A stretch of DNA of 64,000 bases from Nissolia schottii (GCA_003254905.1 QANU01040394.1:107490-171489), one strand, 5' to 3'. Numbered from the stretch's first letter, positions 1 through 12,935 are shown. A program made the numbers and translations. Notes: a model not told the origin generated them from the sequence alone.

Positions 1-199
1 TAAACAATAAACAATAAATAAAATAATAAACTTTACACACAATAAACTAATAAATTACTTATATACTAATTAAGTAATAAACAATAAACTAATAAACTAA
101 TTATATTACCCTAAACAATTAAATATTAAATAATAAATATTAAACTAATAAATTTCAAACTAATAAATATTACAAAAAATTATTAATTAAAATATTGCG
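1..199. repeat. AT-rich low-complexity tract
   Basis: Irregular short tandem units built from TAAACAATAAA and AACTAATAAAT. No gene is visible. It abuts the MULE-like terminal sequence that follows. Confidence 0.6.
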
Positions 200-570
200 T
201 AAGTTAAAACTTACAAGACAGATGTGCGGGCCAAAGCAGGGGAGCGGCTGGGACAGGCAGCTAGAAAAACCAGGCGCTCTAGAATTCTAGAGAGATAAAG
301 TTTTTAGAGAGATAGTGAGATTTCAGAAAATGAGAAGAGTGCAGCACAATTGGGGGGGATGTGAATATATAGGCCACGCGGGTCAGATTTGCCAATGCGG
401 TAGGCGAATCTGACGTGGATTCGCCTACCGCATTGGCGAATCTGACGTGGACGTCCACGCGTGCCAGCGGAGTCCACGTCAGGCAAAACAGGGGCAGGTA
501 CGTATTATGTTTTGAAACAGGGATATTTTGGTAATTTGTCCCAGTTAGAGGGGCAAAAGAGTAAAAAAGA
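200..570. mobile_element. MULE-like terminal inverted repeat fragment
   Basis: This stretch resembles the right terminal repeat of the complete MULE at 8083-10970. Both carry paired TTGGCGAATC/GATTCGCCAA words, a GACGTGG-rich GC patch, and a shared ending around ATATTTTGGTAATTTGT followed by a GTAAAAAA tract. The inner part (about 275-335) also matches the inner part of that element's left repeat in inverted form. Only this end lies in the window, so the element is either truncated or continues upstream of position 1. Confidence 0.6.
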
Positions 571-1413
571 CGGTTTGGAACCATGGGATGATGCCTCTGT
601 TTTTCAGCAAAACAGCTTTTGAAAATTACAAGCCAAGCCACATCAAAGTTCAGCATTTAACTTTTGTAATATTGCTCAATAGTCCTTAATGAAAATTTGG
701 TTTTGCAAATCTGCCTACCCCCAATAACTTGCAAATCCGCAGCCGCCCTCCGCCTCGACGACATCCTCCGCCCTGACGGCGTCATCCACGGCATCGAGCG
801 CTCATCGTGCCTAGATCCAGATCCTCCCTCGCATTGTGAACGGTAGCTGCCTCGGAGGTTAACAGACGAGGAACCCGAAGAGGTGGAAGAGCGGGTCGCT
901 GTTGCGGGCGACCACTATTCCGAACACGATGGGGAGGAGCGCGACGTAGACCTCGGCGGTTTCCATCTTGCAGGTGATGAAGAAGGCGAAGATTGCGGTG
1001 AAGAACGGCGTGGTGGCGCCGATTGCCTGGTTGAACGAGACCGGGAGGTACCGGAGCGAGGTGTTGCCGCAGACGACGAGAAGCAAAAGATGAGGCGCTC
1101 GATGCCGTGGATGACGTCGTCGAGGCGGAGGACGGAAGCGGAGTCGACGGTCCTGTGGCCGGATGAATTGGTCGTCAAATGGAGGTGGTGGACGTTGGAG
1201 AACGTGGGATGGCGGAGGGCGGCAAAGGAAGCGGCGGAGGGCCAGACGGAAGAGGTGATTCAGGCAGGGAGAATGTGGGACATGAGGAGGGTTTGGAGGA
1301 CCGGTATGCAATATTGCAAAGGTTAAATAGTTAAGTTTCTTGTGGCTTCGCTTGTAATTTTTAAAAATTGTTTTGCTGAAAAACAGGGGATACCATCCAA
1401 TGGTTCCAAACCA
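571..1413. mobile_element. Small inverted-repeat element carrying captured gene sequence
   Basis: The ends are imperfect inverted repeats of about 105 bases (571-678 and 1310-1413). Both start at GGTTTGGAACCAT and share the word TTTTTCAGCAAAACA and a stretch ending TTGTAATATTGC or TTGCAATATTGC. The interior is GC-rich, unlike its surroundings, and contains translocator-like coding sequence. An internal inverted duplication (about 752-804 against 1090-1140) can be read as LRLDD...VIHGIER on each arm. Structure and content fit a Pack-type DNA transposon. No clear target duplication was found, so the superfamily is unassigned. Confidence 0.6.
862..1071 (-). pseudogene. Captured fragment of a nucleotide-sugar/phosphate translocator gene
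   Basis: About 70 residues on the - strand match the triose-phosphate/nucleotide-sugar transporter family. Recognisable blocks are [53 protein letters not shown] and [12 protein letters not shown]. The closest remembered relatives are plant translocators of the At1g12500/At3g11320 type, Golgi or endomembrane proteins with about ten membrane segments. A full family member is 340-400 residues, so only about one fifth is present, with neither the N-terminus nor the last helices. The frame stays open upstream to 1446, but that part does not look like the family. The fragment lies inside the inverted-repeat element, so it is read as gene capture. It is unlikely to make a functional transporter. 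Confidence 0.7.
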
Positions 1414-4400
1414 TTGAGGTACCATCCTAGCCAGCACCCATATCATATATCATATATCATATAACTATACAATTGCCAAATTCTGAGTGAAAAACGGAAA
1501 AAGAAATAGGGAAATATATGACTGAAAAATTTCAATCCCCTTTCGAAATGGGTGATGACACCGTTAACACATGTGATCGCTTTTCAGAAATAGTGCCATA
1601 ATCTTTACCTAGTGAAATTAACTACTTTATCCCAGTTACTTCAATTATTCAAAGTTCGAAATTGAATGAAAAGATATTCATGATTTATATTTGTGTAGTA
1701 GTGTAACTCATAATATTGAGACACTTTTGAGTGCAAAATATCTACCAAAAGGACAAACATGTCCAGAAAAACCGGATCTGAATAAAGGTAACACAATTAC
1801 TCTACTTTATTGATTAAAGACATTTTACTATCTTCCCCTTTTGCATGCATTTATAGCTTTGCTAATCGATAAACTTTACTGTCACTGGTGGTAAAAGTGA
1901 CATGTAATTTAAGAATTAAACAGTTGTTGATTTGATTCCATTTTTCATTTGCCAATTTAATTCTTTTTTGCTTGATTTAAAACCCACTAGATTTCAACTA
2001 ATCCTGTATAAGTCAGGGCAATCCATCATGGGAGTTAAGCTATTTGGGTACTAGTTTTTTCATCCATAAAACTTAAACTCAATATCTTACTTTGTTTAAC
2101 CATAAATAATGTGGTTGATCAGACACATTATATATCATTCAAAAGAGTCAAACACGACTTCTTGAACTTATTATCCCTTGACACAGGATCAAAAGAGATA
2201 CCTGCTAGCACTTGGTGAAGATGAAATCTGGCATAAAGAGAAAGCTTTGGTTTTGTAAATTTAATTCTATTCTTTAACAAAATAAAATAAATTCGACATT
2301 CTTTTTTTTATAATATGAAATGAAACGTTCATAGGCCTAACTTAAAATGGACTAAGGCCCTCAATAGACCAGGCCGGAATGAGAAATCCAAGAATGACAT
2401 TATGTTAGTCCAGAGTCCAAAGTTTGCAACATCAAAGCTGTCCAACAATACCGCATTTTTTGCCTCACCAAAAAATTAATACCACGTGCTTTTTCATTAA
2501 ATTAGCCAATAAAATGACCTAAAAAAAACCTTAGCCATCAAAGTGGTGTTTCTGGAAGAGTAATGTGATGTGGTATACGTTTGGAAAACCAAAATAGGAG
2601 TTTTACTAGGATCAAACTACAAAATTCGAGGTAGAAACATGAGAAATTGAAAGTTGAAACCCTTTTGATTAGAGCAAATACACTACTAATGAAGCCATCC
2701 TATTTATTTTTAAATGCTACATTTATATCTTTCTATTTTTCACCTTAAAAGTGTTCTTGCCTTTCTGTGACACCTTAGAAGAAGCATGAATGAATACAAA
2801 TCACCATAGTGATCACACCTTAGAATAATTGTCACTCAAAATCTAAGATTTAGCTGTTTCCCGATCCCGGACATCTTGCTTTCCAAGCAGTCATGAGCTT
2901 CTTTGGGGGTGAATTAAATTAAAAAGTGCTATGCCATATGACTATGAGAGCATTACTACTACATATGTTACCATTGGCATTATTGCTAGTGATGATATTT
3001 CATTATTTGCTCCAACAGTATGTTGCGGACACTTTCGTAAGCAAGGAGTAAAAACAAAAAAGATCAATTTTTGTTTTTGGTTGTATAAAAAAAGATCATC
3101 GAGTCATGTGTTATTTTGGTCCACAAGATGATTATATATCATATGGTAGAGTAACATTTTGGTCCATTAAGATTATATTGAACAAACTAGAGTAGGCCCA
3201 TTTAAATGGTCTCCTCTGGATTGAAGCTAATTATTATCACTCTATACACTTTTTAGCTTTATAGCCCTCTTATTTGTTACGAGACGTGACAACAAAGGGA
3301 TTTTCTCAAAATCATCATATTAGTAAGGGTAATTGTGTTAATCTTGTTCAACATTTTAATCTGTCTTCAGGGAAAACTTATCTATATTTTAACAAATCAC
3401 TCAAAAGATTTATTTGGTCAAGTCCCTCCAATTTAATCATTGTCTTTAATGGTAAATCTTGACGACACTTGTGTTAGAGTGTAATTATCCCAAAACAAAA
3501 TGATCAAATAATTTTCTTCGTCCGTATGTGTTAACATGTTGTGGTTTTGTATTAGAAATGACTCTAGTCTTATATAGATCAAAAAAAATGTTATTGAAGT
3601 TTGAATAGAAAAAGAAAGATTAGTTTTAATTATTTTAAAATAATTTTTAATTTATTTGGTTTATCAATTGAAATTGGTCCCTTACGTATGTCCCCAGCTC
3701 GATTGTACAGAAAAAATATTATTGGGAGAAGTCTCCGCTTAAGCACTAAGCACTAGGCCACAATTACTTTTGCATGGCTGCAAACAATTTTAGAGACATT
3801 CTAACTCAATCAATCCTCTTTGCATGGCCTACTGAGATGACCAATAACCATTTAGGCCTTTCAAGTTTCAAGTGCTTCACTTTTTCTGTGTGTGAAAGGG
3901 TATTGAGGGAGTGAAAAACTTGTGATATGACTATATGTGTAAAGTTCAAACTTCTCCAAGAGTTGGAAAAACAGAATTTGGGGATATGATATTCATTTTC
4001 TATGAGCCAATCATCAATAAGAAGAAATAATATCTTAGTGACTTATTATTGTGGTTCAGCCAATAAACATAGTAGGAGGTGCTAGTTAATTCTGTGTCAT
4101 AATATATATTTATTTGTAGAGACATACACTCTACTGAAAGTTCTTGTATGCCATCTTATGTCCACTTGATATGACTTGATTTTGTAACAAATTAGTTTAA
4201 TATTTTTCCTCGTTTCGATCACTCTTTAAACCCATTATGGCACGCTCATGATTATCTTAACCTTTTAATGTAATGTATAAGAAAAATAGAGGAAATAGTA
4301 GAGTCATGTTTCCTCTAGCGCACTTCTTTTTGAGATATCATGTTTGCTGGCTAAAAGTTGCTTTGATCTTTTCCTAATTTTATATATGTTGAAGATGATG

Positions 4401-6541
4401 TTAGATATTTGTTAACTCAAACTTGGTCAAATCTTACTTAAAGACTGAGTCAAACATTATGGCACTTAGTAAGATTGACAACTCATAATTGGATAATCAT
4501 TTCAACTTATGCTTAGATATGTTGATAAGGTAAATGACATATACACAACACATTTATGTTATCTTATAGAGTTATAGAATGCCTGTATAAAGGCAAGTCA
4601 AGTAATTTACTAAATATCCTTTTAGGATCAATGTCTACGTATCCTTGTAGGATCAAAATGAGAGTATATGAGCTCAAGTGAGTTATATACGAAAGTGTCT
4701 ATGCATTCTAGTTATGGTAAGAGTTTATGAATGAAAAGTCTTTTGTTGAAGAAATTCTCTTCCTCTATATTGTGTGAGTGTTGCACCTTTTTTGCGTTAG
4801 TGAGTTTGAATGAAAAACTTGAATGAGTTATTATCATGTGGATTTTATATAAGATGAGCATATTTAAATGAAAAAAAAATGTGTAGTTCCACTTTTTACT
4901 TGCATTTTCCATTAGTTTCCTTATTTTGTTAAGAGCAATATTTTTTTAACATAACTTCTTTAGACATTTAAGTTGATACTTAGTGAATCATATATAAATA
5001 AATGTGAATTTTAATTATATAAATGTTAAATGTGATATTAATTAATAATGGAAGAGAGATGTTACTAAAAGTACTATGTTCATTCAACACGTGTATAAAT
5101 TCAATTTACACCTAATTAAATATTGTTTAGTATAATATCGATTTTGATGTATAAATGACTTTAATTTTTTTGTTATATAAAATATAGATAACATTTTAGT
5201 GTGATGAGTATGGTAGGGGAACCATATATAGAGAGAGATTTTATATGCTCATGGGTTGTCCCCAAAGTCAAATTCCACCAACTAACTAAAACTTCTATCA
5301 ACTGACCACTCCACAAGTCTTTTGATTAAAAAGAATAATTTCACTCCCTCCCGAGTTGGGCCTCTTATTTGTCACATCAGCATGTCATGCTCTGCATCTG
5401 AAATATTTCTGTTAAAACCTTCAAGAGAAGATCCTAGAAATACATGAACAAGTAACCAAATGATTACCAAATTAAGTTACTGAAAATATTTCTGTGAATT
5501 TTATGGCATTTTGAATTTTGATTCATCGACCACCTTTGACATTCTAGCACAAAATCTCTACTTACCTGCAAAATTGTATATGTACATCATTTTTACAACC
5601 TTATGCAGTTCAAAATAGTGGCTGATATCTTGGTGTCCTGTGCTGTGATTTTCTAATCAATGATACAACCATGACTGAAGGTTGATTTTGTTATCTGATT
5701 ATTTGGTTCAATTCAATCCATGAATATCTGTTTACAAGATCTATAATTGCTCACATGAAAATTGTATGTGAGCAATTATTACAGATCTTTATAATATATT
5801 TGAACTGCAACAAAATATTACAGTTCTCTTTGTATGATACTTACAAGTTTTAATAGCTCATTTTTGAAATCCAAACTCTCTTTCTGTAAGAAAAAAGTGC
5901 TAAAGTGGATCATAATCATCCTTACAGTGGCTGAACTTTTAACCATGTATTATCACATCATGGCACACTACACTAGCCACTTAATTTAGAAAAGTTAATG
6001 GCATGACACAACAATTACAGAGAATTTTCAAACAATTTCCAGGTTCAGAAATCTCAGTACTGAATCTTCCAAGGTGTGTGTGTGTATATATATATAGATC
6101 TTTCTTGTCATGAATCCCTTCCTACAAATCCAAACTACCCATGTCCATAGAAATTAATAAATCCAGCTTAGCATATAATTGTTACACTAAGGACCATATT
6201 ACTTCTGTCTCCAGCATCACAAAGTAGAGAGGACTCCTTATTGATTTCAACATACCTTGGTATAATAGCTAACATGTCAACATGCGCTCGGCTGATCGAT
6301 TTCTAAATTCTTTTATTGGTAAGTAACGTATAAGTATCTCTGTTAATGATTAACGAGTTTAGAAATATGTATTGATCTCCTAAAATGTCTCGACCCTAGA
6401 TTGATACAAGCCTTCTGATAAACCAAAACTTTTTATTTACAAATAAAAGAAATAGCAACATATATTCCTCTTGGATATGTTCCCCATTTCCCCCTCAATT
6501 TAATTTAATAATTTCCTGCATCCAAACAACGAGTAAACAAT
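1414..6541. other. Gene-free AT-rich intergenic DNA
   Basis: No coding region, tRNA or recognisable transposon was found. The only open frames are short (under 70 codons) with no family signature. The one notable structure is the perfect-arm hairpin near 5736-5789, listed separately. A short GT/TA simple repeat lies near 6074-6096. Confidence 0.5.
5736..5789. repeat. Short strong hairpin
   Basis: The arms ATAATTGCTCACAT and ATGTGAGCAATTAT are perfect complements around a 9-base loop. The pairing resumes outside at AAGATCT/AGATCTT after a small bulge. Total span is about 54 bases. It has no visible flanking element. Confidence 0.6.
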
Positions 6542-6772
6542 CAAATTCGTCTCTAAGATTAGTAGTGTCAGTCAGGTTCGTCTCAAAGTTATAAAAAGTA
6601 CTAAATTCGTCCTCAAGGTTGCTAAAAGTCAACTAATTAGTCCTTTGGCATAGTCAAATTAATCCTTCTTAAAAATTAATTTAATTGATTTTTGATAATT
6701 TTAAAAACAAATTTAATACTTTCTATAACTTGAAAAGGAATTTAATTAATGCTACCATCCTTAGAACGAATA
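6542..6772. mobile_element. Foldback MITE-like element
   Basis: The left half (6542-6650) and the right half (6660-6772) are long imperfect inverted repeats of each other. Left words AAATTCGTCTCTAAG and AAAGTTATAAAAAGTACTAA pair with the reverse complement of CTTAGAACGAATAT and TTAATACTTTCTATAACTTG. There is no coding capacity. The whole is a roughly 230-base near-palindrome typical of plant MITEs. Confidence 0.65.
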
Positions 6773-8073
6773 TGGAGCATTACTCTCCAAACAACAATAT
6801 CCTTTGGTTTTCTGCATGCTGCAATAGAGAATTCTGGTGATCCATAAGTTTTCAAGTTAAATCATATATAGTACATGGAAAAGAAGGTGCAGAAGGCCCC
6901 CTTGACTCACAATAATTCATGATCTTTGATGCAGGGCAGGGGCCCCCCTTATATATGGTTGCAATGCAGGTTGGAATGCATTAAAAACCTTGCAGGCTTT
7001 TTCTCTTGATTTTTGCAGTATCCCCCACTATAGAGCAGTGCTAGATGACAATTGACAAGGTTGAACACATGCCTCTTGTGAATGTTAGTTTGATAAGACC
7101 CTCTTTTGAAGGGAAAAGGCGTATGAATAAGCATTCCATTGAACACAAAACATGACCGCCCCTGACTTAACTTAGTGGTGTGCTTGGAATTGCACTAAAA
7201 AAATAAATAAAATTAAAACTTATAATGATACAATCTTCATTTGCATCATGAAATTAGAAGACCAATGGTCATGTGATAATTTTAGAATGGAATCGATTAA
7301 AGTGATGTAGTTGCCAACGCATTCTTTAAATTTTGAATCCCTTATAATATGTCTTTATTTTTAGGTTTTTTAAGGTTTCCTCATAGTATTTACAATCATG
7401 AGTATTCAGTCGTTGTTTCCTTTTGTGGTAACCATATGCAATGCTTGGTTTTATTTAGCTCTACAAAAAAAAAAATTTTGACAGTTATGGTTGTCGGTCA
7501 CCTAATATAGTGGCCTCTATTTTGGAGTTCTACTTACTCCATTTTTTTTAAACTTCTCTCACATTATTTGAACTAATAGTCTCTATCTCTAGATCTTTTC
7601 ATTCATATCAATACTGTGGATTTGCATATTTTAAAGTTGTAAAGTAAGAAATTGAAAAATTACCGCAACTCTTAACCCTAACTTAAATGAGTCCTTAAAT
7701 GAGTCTCTCTTTTGACATTAGGGCTTGGGGATAAGGGATTGTGCACATTGGAGGAGGGGACGGGGGGACCGAGCCGGCTTGTGTCCCTAGCCACTTGGAT
7801 CCCTATAAATAGGGATTAGTGTTGGACCAATCTAAACATGGATAAGAGTAGTGTGTCAGTATTTTTCTAATAAAAATAGAAAAGAATTGTTACTACATTA
7901 ATTAATATATTACACATAGTAAAATATTTGAGATCATAATGGAGACTAAAATCGATCCCTTTTGTTAGAGAGAAGAGGGACACACTTGGTCTCTCTTTGC
8001 TTGTTATGGTGTATGGATAATGTGACTATTAATTTGATAATAGTCGAGCTAAAAGAGGGACTCAATGTAGTCC
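6773..8073. other. Gene-free intergenic DNA
   Basis: No gene or RNA was recognised. Short open frames here lack any family motif. The region ends at the MULE target-site duplication. Confidence 0.45.
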
Positions 8074-8639
8074 CTCCATTGGGAGTTTTATTTACTAAAA
8101 TACCCTTGATACACAAACAAATTACCAAAATACTCTTGTTTCCAAACATTTAACAAAATCACCCCTATTTTAGCTGACGTGGCACTCGCGCTCTACGTGG
8201 CGAGCCACGTCAGATTCGCCAACCCTCCTGGAAAATCCATAGGATTTGCCAACCCAAATGCCATGTCAGTCAAGTATTCGCCAACCGGTTTGGCGAATTT
8301 AGTAGGAATTCACCAACTGGTTTGGCTAATTTGTCCCCGGTAACTATATATTCACCCAACCACCCCCAAAACCCACCACCATTCTCATTTTCTGAAAATT
8401 CACCATCTCTCTAAAAATTTTCTCTCTCTAAAATTGTCTGTCCCGCTCTTGGATTGTTGAAGGCTCAATTTGTGCGACAGACTTGTAAGTTTTAATTTAT
8501 TAAAATTTATAGTTCAATTAGTATGTTGTGCAATTTATGATGGATTGATGTATAGAGTAGTCAATAGCAATTTATGATAGATTGATGCATAGTGTAGTAT
8601 ATTATAATATAAATGTTGTATGACATCTGTATAACATCA

Positions 8640-9499
8640 CCCTGGTCAGAAAGACCGACCAGTATTGGCCAGATGTGCATAGGCAATATATTGCCTTCTA
8701 GGATGATCGTCAAGCACGGATTGTTAGTCAAAGACCATTATGTGAGCCATTGACTGCAAGTTCACAAAACATGCAAGGTATAAAAAAATCACTCGGCGTT
8801 GGATCAGTCAATCTTCTGCGACTCTAGGAGTTGTGGTAAGTTTCATGTCAATAATTTTTAAAAAGAATTTATTTTGTATTATTGATGATAATTATTTGTA
8901 TTTCAATTTGTTAGGCTGACATTGCAGAGCAACAACATCTTTGGTCTGTTGATCCTCATTCTGCATTTACCATGGATAAGCTTCGAACATCAGTCGAGGC
9001 TATCATATCTGCAATATAGGAGCATGACCGGATTTCAAGGGAACAACTTCAATTGCTCCTTCTTCTATGACTAACGGTCCACCGCCCACTGATGCCGATG
9101 ACCAGGGTGATCGGAGGACACGTCGTAAGAAGAACTGGATTAGCAGATGATGAAGACGAGTTTGTAATGCTGAAACATCTAATTCTTCAACACACCAAAG
9201 TACTTTGCATGAGGCCACTGCGGCACCTACTGTTGACGTTGCCAATTAACCCACCATCTCAGCCATCAGTTGCTCCATATCCATACCCTTACCCACCACC
9301 ATACCCTTACCCTTACCCTTACCCACCACCATCATACCCTTACCCATCACCACCACCACCACCACATTCTTACCCCTCATCAGTGTATCCTTACTCGCCC
9401 CCATATCCTTATCCATCACAGGCTGGCACGTCAGTTGATCCTTATCCTAGACCGTCTGGTCCTCATCCTAGACCGCCACGCTCTGATACTCAGCATTAG
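8640..9499 (+). pseudogene. Degraded plant-mobile-domain-like gene inside the MULE
   Basis: The + strand shows pieces of a protein in shifting frames. They are WPDVHRQYIAFWDDRQARIV near 8670-8725, a block near 8914-9000 reading HLWSVDPHSAFTMDKLRTS, then GDRRTRRKK near 9106-9132, and a Tyr/Pro-rich tail. Plant mobile domain (aminotransferase-like/PP7-long-form) proteins are commonly carried by plant MULEs, and the arginine-rich segment followed by a Pro-rich tail suits that group. In-frame stops and frame changes show it is broken. Assignment to the family rests on overall resemblance, not on a diagnostic motif, so it is tentative. Confidence 0.4.
9262..9480 (+). repeat. CCATACCCTTACC minisatellite encoding Tyr-Pro repeats
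   Basis: Irregular tandem units of 6-12 bases (TACCCT, CCACCACCA, CATACCCT) encode PYPYPYPPP-like sequence in the frame that ends at 9499. Slippage of a short codon pair explains the length. It forms the C-terminal part of the degraded frame in the MULE. Confidence 0.65.
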
Positions 9500-9775
9500 T
9501 GGCTTTGTTAGTTTTAATTTAGGGTTTTTGTTGGCTTTGTATAAAAACTATGTAACAATATATTAACTCATGTGTTTTATTATATGCAAATTTATATGAA
9601 TGTGCAATTTTCCTTATATAAGAATTTATTATCATAATCAAGATTATAAGTGACAAAAGATAACCATTTAAGATTATACGTGACAAAAGATAACCATTTT
9701 TGCTCCGGTGCCATTGAATTGATTTTGGTCTTTGGGAATGGAAAATTATATGAGAGCGTACTATGATGAATTATA

Positions 9776-10560
9776 TAGGGTTTACGGTTATGGTTATGGT
9801 TTGTTTTTATCGTTTAGGGCTAGGGTTTGATTAGGGTTAAGGTTAGGTTTAATTATTGTCTAGGGCTAGGGTTTGATTGGAGTTAGGATTTAATTAGGGT
9901 TAAGGTTATGAGTATGGTTAGGGTTATAGGGCTAGGGTTTGATTAGGATTTAGGGTTAGGGTTGATTAGGGTTTAGGGCTAGGGTTTGATTAGGTTTGAG
10001 TATGGTTTAGTGCTAGGTTTGAGTAGGGTTAGGGTTGTGGGTATGGTTAGGTTTATAGGGTTAGGGTTTTGATTATGGTTTAGGGTTAGGGTCTGATTGG
10101 AGTTAGGGTTTGATTAGGGTTAGGATTATTGGTATGGTTAGGTTTATAGGGTTAGGGTCATTAGGGTTTAAGGTTAGGGTTGATTAGGTTTGATTATGGT
10201 TTAGGGCTAGGGTTTGATTGGAGTTAGGATTTGATCAGGGTTTAGGGTTAAGGTTAATTAGGGTTTAGGGCTAGGGTTTGATTAGGTTTGATTATGGTTT
10301 AGGGTTTAGGATTTAGGGTTTAGGGCTTGATTGGAGTTAGTGTTTGATTAGGGTTAGGGTTACGTGTATGGTTAGTTTATAGTGTTATGGTTATTAGGGT
10401 TTAGGGTTAGGTTTGATTATGGTTTAGGGCTAAGGTTTGATTGGAGTTAGGGTTTGATTTGGGTTAGGGTTCTGGGTATGGTTAGGATTATAGGGTTAGT
10501 GTTATTAGGGTTTAGGATTAGGGTTGATTATGGTTTAGGGCTAAGGTTTGATTAGGGTTA
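9776..10560. repeat. Degenerate telomere-like (TTTAGGG) repeat array
   Basis: Nearly 800 bases are built from TTTAGGG, TTAGGG, GGGTTTGATT and GCTAGGG units in one orientation. The higher-order period is uneven, roughly 40-60 bases, with GGTTTGATTAGGGTT recurring. The plant telomere heptamer is recognisable but never runs perfectly for long. The array lies entirely inside the MULE, so it is not a chromosome end. Confidence 0.8.
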
Positions 10561-10979
10561 TGGGCCAGGTACAAATTCGCCAACCTAGATGATTTGCCAA
10601 ATCGGTTGGTTAGGGTTTAGGACTAGGGATTGATTAGGGTTAGGGTTAGTCTAAATTCACCAACAAGGTTGCCACATCCAATAGGAATTCGCCAAATTGG
10701 TTGGCAAATACTTGACTGACGTGGCGTTTGGGTTGGCGAATCCACGTAGGATTCGCCAGGAGTGTTGGCGAATACTCCCTACCTGAATTCGCCAAGTGGG
10801 TTGGCGAATCCTACGTGGATTTGTCATGCGGGTTGGCGAATCTGACATGACTCACCACGCAGAGTGCAAAAGTCATGTTAGCCTAAATAGGGGTAGTTTT
10901 GTTAAATGTTTGAAAACATGGGTATTTTGGTAATTTGTTTGTGTATCAGGGGTATTTTAGTAAAAAATTCCTCCATTGG

Positions 10980-12935
10980 AGATATTCTTATATATTATTG
11001 AATTAATATAGTGAGACTCACTTATAATGTGTTATGATTTGAAGTGTAAATATGAAGTTCTAAATTAGTTAAATTTTAATTAAGTGAATGTTATAAATTT
11101 AAAAAGATTCACAAACTTAAACTTTTAAGACTTTGGAGTTAAAATGTGATATTGGATTCTTTGTTTAATTTCTCAATTTACCTTAGCCGGTTAAATAATC
11201 ACTAACATGCCCAATTTAAGATGTTACGTACTGAGGTGAGAATATGAATTTCAAGTTCAGCAATCAGCATATCCATCCCCCTTGACTGAAAAAAACAAAC
11301 TGAAGATTAGACAAATGAAAAAAAGTAAGGATGTGATATCTGATTGACCATGGTCCATATGGAAAGATGGCTCACTCTATCTACCTCATGCTTATTATGC
11401 TTGATCACCAGTGCATTTTTCACAGCTACACTTACAACTATAAACAAGAAATTGTGATCATGAATGTGTGAACAATACATTCTATTCTAGGCCATATGTA
11501 TGTTATCTTTTTCCTTCTTCTGTTAATTATTTCAGTAAATAAGGAGAATCTTGTACAAGCAACTAACTGAAATGGTGGGCCCAGGGGGTGGTTTCTCTGA
11601 TCAAGCGTATTAGGTGTTTGAGACTGTGGCATTATTCATACATAACTATGGTAGTCCATTTAGGACTAGAAAATTTAGAAAAAGAAGAGGTTGGGACTCC
11701 ACTCAATGTTCAATCAAATCAACCACAGCGGAGTGTTGGTTTTGAAGATTCATGGTGTCTCCAAAAAGTCTTTGGTCTGATTATGACAATCATTTTCATA
11801 CGTTAGAGTTGTGCATTATTAAAGTCTATATCCTGTTTGGTAGCTGTAATTATTTTAAAAAATCACTTTTTTTTCTTCTTCATTTTATAGCTTAATTGTT
11901 TTTCACTAATAGTATAAAATTATAGCTTAGTTCATCTATTCAAATCATTCTATTAACATAACTTCTTAAATATTGAATAAAAGAGTAAAACAGTTATACT
12001 TATACGATAATATTTGATTAAATGATAATGTAATCAATGCATAGACATTAAATTCTTTAATTTAAATTTTTGGCTCATGTTACTTTGAAAGGGTGATCAA
12101 ACATGTGATTGGTAAAAGGGTGATCAAACAGTCAAAATATTGATCATTTAGTCTCCTAAATTATTTGCCCTTGTCTCACAAAAGATGTTGATTCATAAGT
12201 GCTATGTTTTATGGTTATTAATACATGTTTCCAAATTCATCCCTCTAGGTTGCTGATTGTCATGTCTCACACCAGTTTTATTGAAATTGAAATAAGTTGC
12301 TAGAGTTAAAACACTCTTAATAATTGCAAGGTAGCCTAACAAATTGGTAGAGCACAACTCTTGAATATTTTATGTAGTAAGGATTTTGATTTTTGAAAGT
12401 ATATATCTCTTGTGTGCTGATTAATTCGAACAAGGCCTACGTAGAAAATAACAAATGACACTAAATAGAATAAAAGGGTACCCGCCATGATGATTGATGA
12501 AGACTATCACCAAAGCACATTATTCCATGCACAAAATGGATGTGTGTGATGCTTTGAGTAAAGAGAAAAAAAGATTAGGATCCTCATAAGTGTGGGGGGG
12601 GGGGGTTTAAAAGCTGAGACTAATCTTATTATCTGGTTAGAGCATGCATGGTGGAATAGAACTGTAGCAAAAGTGCATGGCAGATTGGACCCACAAATTG
12701 CCACACTTAACTATCAAGCATAGGATTGAGGTTGATTGGGATAGTAGTAGGAGCAAAACCATCTTAATAAGATACCCTGTTGAGTAAAAAGATGAGTAAT
12801 CGGTAATTTTATTCTACAAGACACTTTTGAAAGAATACTCAGGAGAGTCACTTAGTATTGATTAAGGTAAACATTAAGGTCTATTTTTAATTAATATTTA
12901 AAAAATACTTTATGATTTTTTTTAGAGTGAATAAT
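10980..12935. other. Gene-free intergenic DNA with a 12-base G run
   Basis: No gene was recognised. A homopolymer of twelve G lies at 12594-12605, which is unusual in this AT-rich setting and is a likely length-variable site. Two near-identical short direct repeats (AAAGGGTGATCAAACA) sit near 12087-12130. Confidence 0.45.

Larger units (their letters stand above)
8083..10970. mobile_element. MULE (Mutator-like) element, 2.9 kb, non-autonomous
   Basis: The element is bounded by a perfect 9-base direct repeat CTCCATTGG (8074-8082 and 10971-10979), the size made by Mutator-like transposases. Its ends are long inverted repeats (roughly 8083-8330 and 10670-10970). They share ACTAAAATACCC, ACACAAACAAATTACCAAAA and TTTAACAAAA, and then the GATTCGCCAACC words. 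The interior holds a degraded plant-mobile-domain-like reading frame, a Tyr/Pro-rich repeat tract and a long degenerate telomere-like array. No MULE transposase is visible, so movement would need a transposase supplied elsewhere. Confidence 0.85.

Noticed and set aside
883-1326. 147-codon open frame on the + strand
   Set aside because: It is the antisense of the GC-rich captured translocator fragment; the - strand has the recognisable protein and this frame has none.
9092-9499. Pro/Tyr-rich protein as an independent gene
   Set aside because: The open frame is mostly a short tandem repeat inside a MULE, and the upstream coding sequence is in other frames with stops.
9776-10560. Chromosome end or true telomere
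   Set aside because: Units are degenerate, the array is flanked on both sides by MULE sequence, and the target duplication lies outside it.
12330-12395. tRNA-like stretch with TTGGTAGAGCACAAC
   Set aside because: There is no matching B box or acceptor stem; the resemblance is limited to the A-box region.
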